64,000 nt of DNA from Prosapia bicincta (lineage: Eukaryota; Arthropoda; Insecta; Hemiptera; Cercopidae). Location: assembly GCA_036971475.1 (NCBI GenBank), contig JBAIZL010000008.1, positions 3,446,501-3,510,500 of the forward strand, in the 5' to 3' direction. A program made the translations under genes and the position numbers. The notes below the pieces were generated by a model. That model saw nothing but the letters and a program-made list of their open reading frames with translations, had not been told where the DNA came from and searched no databases. Below are positions 58,641 through 64,000 of this stretch, one piece after another (position 1 is the first letter of the stretch; every line of letters starts with the position of its first letter).

Positions 58641-59300
58641 TGAAAACTTGAATGAATAATGTAGTTATGAATAATAAGTTTATGCAGATGTTAAAAAAAT
58701 TTCTGATCACAAAACTAACTTAACGAATTCAAAAAGTTTCAGACACGCCTAAAGACGATTTCACTCTATGAACTAAAACAAACATATATTATTATTTGTT
58801 ATCATTACATTTAATTTATTTATGTATTATAAATTAATTAATTAAATTTTATAAATTTATTATTATTATAAACTGATAAATATTGAGAAATAATAATATC
58901 GTTTAACTTAATAGCTTATAATACTGTATGTAGCATAACTTACGAGTAATATAAACAATAAGTTATGGGAGCATAGTTTATCACTTAATTTAATCAACTG
59001 TACGATATTTATGAATGATAAATTAAATTGCATTTTAAAATGATTAAACATAACCTACAAATAACCTCCGAGTAAAGATTAAACCTCTCTTAATGTTAAC
59101 TGACTTGATTATAATTTTTCATGTTTGCTTTCTGATACTTCCGGAGTAACCCGATTATCTTCGGAAATCTGTCGGAAAATTTTTTTTTCGCGGGAAAAGA
59201 ATACTTTTCTTTCGTCCTAAAGAGTGTCAGAAGCTTCTAAAGAAGTTTTCACTTCAAAACCAATATTGAAATAACTTATATCACAAATTTATGAAAATTT
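58640..59300. repeat. Dispersed AT-rich element, one or two decayed copies
   Basis: CAGACACGCCTAAAGACG (58740) and GAGTGTCAGAAGCTTCTAAA (59221), with ACATAACCTACAAATAACC (59048), match the family at 48890 but in broken order. Confidence 0.4.
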
Positions 59301-59904
59301 AGAATATACTCATAGTGAAGAACATGAGTTCAGTGTAGTCACCGCATAAAACATTAGTTGATTAAAACCAGAGATAAGCAATAGTTATCTAATTTATAGA
59401 TATTGGTAAGGACATTCGACTTTAATAATGCTTCTTGTCGCGATAAATTTAAAATTGGCCCAAGCGTGCTCGATATACAAACAATTTTTGTTTTACAAAG
59501 AGATGTTTTGCATACCAGTTTTTTGTAATCTATTTTTGCTCCTGAATATTTTTGCTCCATCTGCTTTGTGCGTCCCTAAATAAAACATTAATCTTCCACC
59601 ACTATTCTCTCCTGTGTAATATTTTTATGCATCCCAATATTCGTAAGTTTGTTTCTATACATACCAATAGTCTCTCTTTGTGTTCACTTATGGTTTATTT
59701 TCTAGTGCAACTAATCTGAAGTAAAAAATCAGAATTTAATGAAAAATTAACAATAATAAAAATTAACATTCAGATTAAAACACACGTTTATTTTAGTAAA
59801 TAACCTATGTACACTGTACAGCCTATTCTAGGTGTGACCAGAAGTACATGTAACTGTTAAATGGCTCGGTGGATATTGATTGTATTTTATGTTTTATTTT
59901 GTTA
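59301..59904. other. Unassigned sequence
   Basis: Nothing recognised. Confidence 0.4.
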
Positions 59905-60049
59905 AAAATTAAGGGTAGGACGGATCTAAATGGGGGCAAAAAAGGTTCTAAGGAGAACAATACAACTGTAAGACCTTTTCGCAGTTTATACAACACTATA
60001 GGCGACCTTTGTGTAATGAACCATTAGCCCCATCCAGATCCTTTTAGGA

Positions 60050-60085
60050 ACTTTCACTGTCCATCATGCGGTAAAAACAGTCAAA
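60050..60085 (+). pseudogene. Merlin transposase zinc-ribbon piece (outer copy)
   Basis: CPSCGKNSQM is encoded at about 60059-60085 and matches the zinc-ribbon start in the inner copy (ICPSCGKNQTIQ). The coding region is cut soon afterwards by the inner insertion. Confidence 0.55.
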
Positions 60086-60235
60086 TGCTAGTATTTTACA
60101 AGTTATTATATTTAATATTGTACATTTTTTTCTATTGTGGTATATTTTCACTAATATTATCGCTGGAAATCAACTTCAGTATGTTTCTTTTTTAACCTGT
60201 CTATTAACTGTTCTGTAATTATTATTAAACATATT

Positions 60236-61054
60236 GGGTAGACGGTATCTGGATGGGGGCAAGGAAGGTTGTGAGTGGAACAATGGCCTTTTATGACACC
60301 AGTTGAGTTTACGACACCACCCTGTCAACCCTTGTCATCAGTCAACAATAGCTAAGCGTTAGCCCCCAGTCAAATGGTTTTAGTCGCATATACAAAATTC
60401 TTAGATAGACTACAGAAATTAAACATGAATAAATAGCTTACATTAAAAACTAACGTTTATATATCTACTAAACTTACTAAATAAATTTGGTAGTGTAATT
60501 TCTTGTTCAAAATTATGTTTTACAATAATTACAGAACAGTTAATACAAAAAATGTTAAAAAGAGAAATAAAATCATGATTTTCAGCAAATCTATTCTCTA
60601 TTATTTATAATATTAGCGAAAATATACCACAATTTATAAAATGTACAATAATAATAATTATACTAATTTATAAAATACTTGCCATTTGACTGTATAGTTT
60701 GGTTTTTACCACACGATGGACAGATTCTTCGCTGCGCAATTAAGCTGTACATTAATAAAAACGTAATTATGCCTTCCTGGTTTAAATATTTTTCACATTT
60801 TGTTAAACTATGAAGGAACTCCATGTTGCACCGAGAGTTGCAGAGCAAATGACTGTTTAGTGCAAGTCTAGTATTTCGGACAACCGATAGAGTTTATGTA
60901 ATTTCCAAAATGAAAGTACCTAGAAGCATCTCGATGGGGCTAACGCTTCATTACACAAAGGTTGACAGTAGTGTTTTATTACCTGTGATAGGGTCATAGA
61001 GTTTTATTGTTTTCTGTAGAACCTTACTTGCCCCCATTCAGATACCGTCTACCC
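60236..61054 (-). mobile_element. Merlin DNA transposon (inner), inserted in opposite orientation
   Basis: 819 bp with a perfect 8-bp TSD AACATATT (60228-60235 and 61055-61062). The 28-base terminal repeats have one mismatch (GGGTAGACGGTATCTGGATG... / ...CTGAATG...). An 8-9 bp TSD and GG-starting ends are the Merlin signature. It keeps the N-terminal transposase piece but not the catalytic core, so it is a deletion derivative. Confidence 0.85.
60663..60848 (-). pseudogene. Merlin transposase N-terminus with zinc ribbon (inner copy)
   Basis: The 61-codon frame contains LTKCEKYLNQEGII and RRICPSCGKNQTIQSNGKYF, the helix plus CxxC zinc ribbon that opens IS1016/Merlin (ISXO2-like) transposases. 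The DDE part is absent. Confidence 0.65.
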
Positions 61055-61109
61055 AACATATTTTTGAGAGTTATACATACAATAGAATTACATTAGCCTG
61101 GTTTTGAGC

Positions 61110-61210
61110 ATTTTACCGTGAACCATACGTATAACTTCTTGAATCCAAATGATCGTAGCGTGCACAAACGAGGAATTGAATCAAACTGGGCTAAAATAAA
61201 AAGAATATCA
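61110..61210 (+). pseudogene. Merlin transposase C-terminal catalytic piece (outer copy)
   Basis: The frame from 61118 reads VNHTYNFLNPNDRSVHKRGI then ESNWAKIKR, matching the Merlin/ISXO2 block VNHxxNFVxPxTGxHTxxIExxW with its final acidic residue. Stops and shifts follow. The middle of the protein with the first two Asp residues was not found. Confidence 0.65.
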
Positions 61211-61789
61211 ATAATTTAGCGAATTGGTAAAATATCTTCTCCAAATATAGAAACATATTTAATAGAATACAGTGGGAGAAGTCTTCATCCAACGACTGAA
61301 GAACTATTTACCGATTTTATGAATGCAGTCAACAATATTTTATCCCGTATAATATGTTTTTAAATAAATAGATTGTAAAAATATGTAGTTTTCTTAAGAG
61401 GACAAGGCTCTATGGGCCGCTGATTTCATGAATTGTTTGAGCAGTTTCGATATAGATTGTCAATCAGTTAATGTGTTTTGGGGCCCAGCACACAGACAGC
61501 AATGATTTTTGGAGTAAGTGTTAATTTTGTAATGTACGAATCTATAGATTTCGTATATGTAACTACAATTATTTGAATGTGGACTAACTCTTACTTATTA
61601 TTGACTGATGACAAGGGCTGACAGTTGGTGTCTTAAATTCAACCGGTGTCGTAAAAGGCTATCGTTCTCCGTAGTTCCTTTTTTGGCACTTCTAAATCCG
61701 TTCTTCCCTAAATTAAAATAAAAAATTAGTGGGACTGGCCTGCTAATCCCCTACTTGACTTGAATAATGTGCTTAGTAGATGTTTTAAT

Positions 61790-62200
61790 AGAATCTAGTT
61801 AATGTAGTTAATAGGAAAAGAATGTAGCTAATAGAAAACATTTATCAGATGTTGAAAAGTTTACTAAATAAAATTTTTATTTAACGAATTAAATTGCAAT
61901 CAGTTCTTAAAAAGTATCGGAAGTGTCTCAGGAAATTTTCATTTAAAAAATTACAATAAAAATGTATAACTTATCAAAAGATCGAATTAATTATGGTAAA
62001 ATTATCGAAATATAAATGAAAATAATATAATAGTTATAATATATTTATTAACCGACAAAAATATTTAATAATATTATTTTTTAACTTAATAATGTACAAT
62101 AAATAAAGTAACATAACCTACCTGGTAAAACAGCTGTTCTACGACATAACCTATAATATCAAATCAGCTGGTGCACGAAATCATATGGTGTCAAGTAATT
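61790..62200 (+). repeat. Dispersed AT-rich element, copy
   Basis: Contains CAATCAGTTCTTAAAAAGTA, AAAGTAACATAACCTACC, ACAGCTGTTCTACGACATAA and AAATCAGCTGGTGCACGAAA in family order. Confidence 0.6.
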
Positions 62201-63600
62201 TAAGCTAAAATATGAAGAGCTAACGATGAATCAGATGAATTTACTCCCTTGCAAAACATACAGTTATACCTAACCAAAAAAGTATTCAATTATAAAACCT
62301 AAATTATGTATCAAAACTAAATTTAAAAAAAATATCAAACACTATTTTTAATATCGCTATAAAATTAATTTTACATCTTTTGTTATGATTTATCTAAAAC
62401 AGATGCAATGTATTAATTAACAAAACTCTACACCAGCTGCAGTCTGGCTTACCTTTCCACGTCTATAAGCAAGTAATTTGTATTCTTCACTCAGTATCAC
62501 TGAGAACTATGAAGCGCCTACGTAAAACTTCGTCAGACATTTCAGGTGTACTCAGCGTGTTTAAAATAGCCGGTCATTCATTGGCGTAGTGAGTCACTAC
62601 TCGCAAACAACCGAAACTGTGTAACTGCATAACGGCTTCTTTATACGCAATATTTGTTTAGTGCCGCTTAAAACATTGCAAGTTTTACGGCTCAATAAAA
62701 CTGTCAAAATTAATTTTTGACCGTTGAACTTAATAGAGTTCATTTATCAAATAATCAGTCACTTGAGCCAAATGTGTAACGGAAAGGTTAATACATTTTG
62801 TGAAACCCCGAATAATGATATTAGCTATGTAATAATATAAGATGAAAACAATGTTTATTTAAAATGAAATAGGGACAATTGTAACGAACAATAATAATAC
62901 AAAATTATTATAATAAATACATGCAAATATATATTACACTATAACAAAAACTGTAATGTTATATTTACTGATAAGTAGGTATTTATCAGTTATTGAGTTG
63001 ATCTTGCAAGTATTTAGCATATCTACAAGAATAATAAATCTTGGTATTCAGGTCTCAAAAATTAAAAAAAATGTAAAGTGACAAGAATTTACACTCACTT
63101 TAGAACTAAAATATTATAAATGTTTGGTTTCTTTATAAATCAAGGCACTAGGTTTTACTACAACACATTGTATCAGTTTGGGATACATTTGGTAATAAAT
63201 AATACATATTGTTTACATTTATCTCTAAAATTTGAACTACCAGTAACAAATTAGAACTAATAGTTATGCAAACTTTTCAACGAATGAAACAAAAAAATAA
63301 AATTATAAACATAAGATTATAAAATATAATTTTATGATAAACAATAGTAGGCATACAGATTTTTACATTTAACACACAAATTTGACAAATGAGAGCTAAT
63401 ACTTTTTCAAAATGTTTGAACTAATGAAATGAAAATATAACATTATAAACCAATAATTTTATAATACCCAATAATACAGATTTTTTTACATTTAACACCA
63501 AAATTTGAACTCCAAATAAAAATTGGAGCTAATAGTTTTGGTTAAATTTCAACGAACATCGCCGTAAATATAAATTTATACATTTTAATTCAATTTTTAT
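62201..63600. other. AT-rich intergenic DNA, no gene recognised
   Basis: Low complexity with short repeated phrases (ATTATAAAC, TTTTTACATTTAACACA at about 63360 and 63484) that suggest a decayed tandem duplication. Confidence 0.45.
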
Positions 63601-63619
63601 AATTTAATATGTTTATATT

Positions 63620-63985
63620 TTATTAAAAAAAACATTCTTTAAATGTTTAACTAAATGCAATTTTTTTTACAAATTCAATTGAAATCTATTCTTAAAAGGT
63701 ATCAGACGTGCCCAAGAATGTTTTCTTTTCAAAAATTGAATTAAAAATACATAACTTTTTCTATCGTTATAATGAATTATTTGTATTGAGATTTATCAAA
63801 ATTTAAATAAATAATATATTTATTAACTTATTTAAACTAATTAATAACTTTTCCTTTTAACAATGTTAAATAAATAATGTACCATAATCTACGTGTCAAC
63901 CTACGTTAGTTGTATGACAACATAACCTATAACATAAAATCAGCTGATATATGAAATCATATGTTATAATTTAATTTATTTTAAT
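63620..63985 (+). repeat. Dispersed AT-rich element, copy at window end
   Basis: Contains AAATCTATTCTTAAAAGGTA, TCAGACGTGCCCAAGAATG, ACATAACCTATAACATAAAA and TCAGCTGATATATGAAATCA; the last two are the reverse complement of 5030-5115. Confidence 0.6.
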
Positions 63986-64000
63986 GCTACTCAGGGTATC

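Larger units (their letters stand above)
59913..61708 (+). mobile_element. Merlin DNA transposon (outer), split by a second Merlin
   Basis: Terminal repeats GGGTAGGACGGATCTAAATG and (reversed, diverged) GGGAAGAACGGATTTAGAAG. The likely 8-bp TSD is AAAATTAA (59905-59912) / TAAATTAA (61709-61716), one mismatch. Without the 827-base insertion it would be about 970 bp, normal for Merlin. It encodes transposase pieces on the plus strand. Confidence 0.75.

Overview
This is AT-rich metazoan nuclear DNA, most likely from an insect (possibly a hemipteran). The evidence is the BEL/Pao, Penelope-like, hAT, Merlin and LINE elements, long CA and TA microsatellites, GT-AG introns, and the absence of dense ORFs or operons. 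No bacterial features, rRNA genes, intact tRNA genes or CRISPR arrays were seen. Species identity is an inference.

Layout. 1-1.9 kb: 5' part of a LINE (minus strand; endonuclease, then start of the RT, running off the window edge). 2.9-3.7 kb: unexplained GC-rich island with several strong hairpins. 4.4-4.8 kb: CT/TA microsatellite beside a SINE 3' tail. 8.0-11.0 kb: two broken Penelope-like elements (PLEs), one a 1.8-kb inverted dimer. 12.0-16.6 kb: a very young BEL/Pao LTR retrotransposon with perfect TSD and almost identical LTRs; it keeps gag and protease but has lost RT and RNase H. 16.8-18.7 kb: a repeated segment (second copy at 55.6-58.0 kb) interrupted by a PLE with a GIY-YIG domain. 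19-20.3 kb: CA/CG repeats around a promoter-like ETS/CRE cluster. 23.0-23.5 kb: PLE-type inverted repeat inside TA microsatellites, then a tRNA-derived SINE. 25.3-28.7 and 40.6-44.1 kb: two hAT transposons sharing the same frameshifts. 29.5-29.9 kb: a perfect 352-bp palindrome. 31-38 kb: MITE and PLE-terminus remnants. 39.1 and 44.4 kb: two phase-compatible exons of a probable host gene, with hAT copy 2 in the intron between them. 44.6-51.2 kb: Tigger-like MITE, 83-bp and 104-bp tandem repeats. 54-58 kb: duplicated segments and a second Tigger-like MITE. 59.9-61.7 kb: two nested Merlin transposons with clear 8-bp TSDs. 48.9-64 kb also carries repeated copies of an AT-rich element.

The most unusual pattern is that at least eight loci hold PLE or PLE-like terminal sequence as inverted pairs. 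Four of them (17.8, 23.1, 29.7, 38.0 kb), plus an unpaired site at 56.4 kb, carry a hammerhead-ribozyme-like core: CTGANGA, one extra base, a short hairpin, then GAAA. The 352-bp palindrome carries this core on both strands.

The only part I would call a host gene is the exon pair at 39.1/44.4 kb. Everything else that can be named is mobile or repetitive DNA. All positions come from reading the sequence by eye; boundaries of old elements are approximate.
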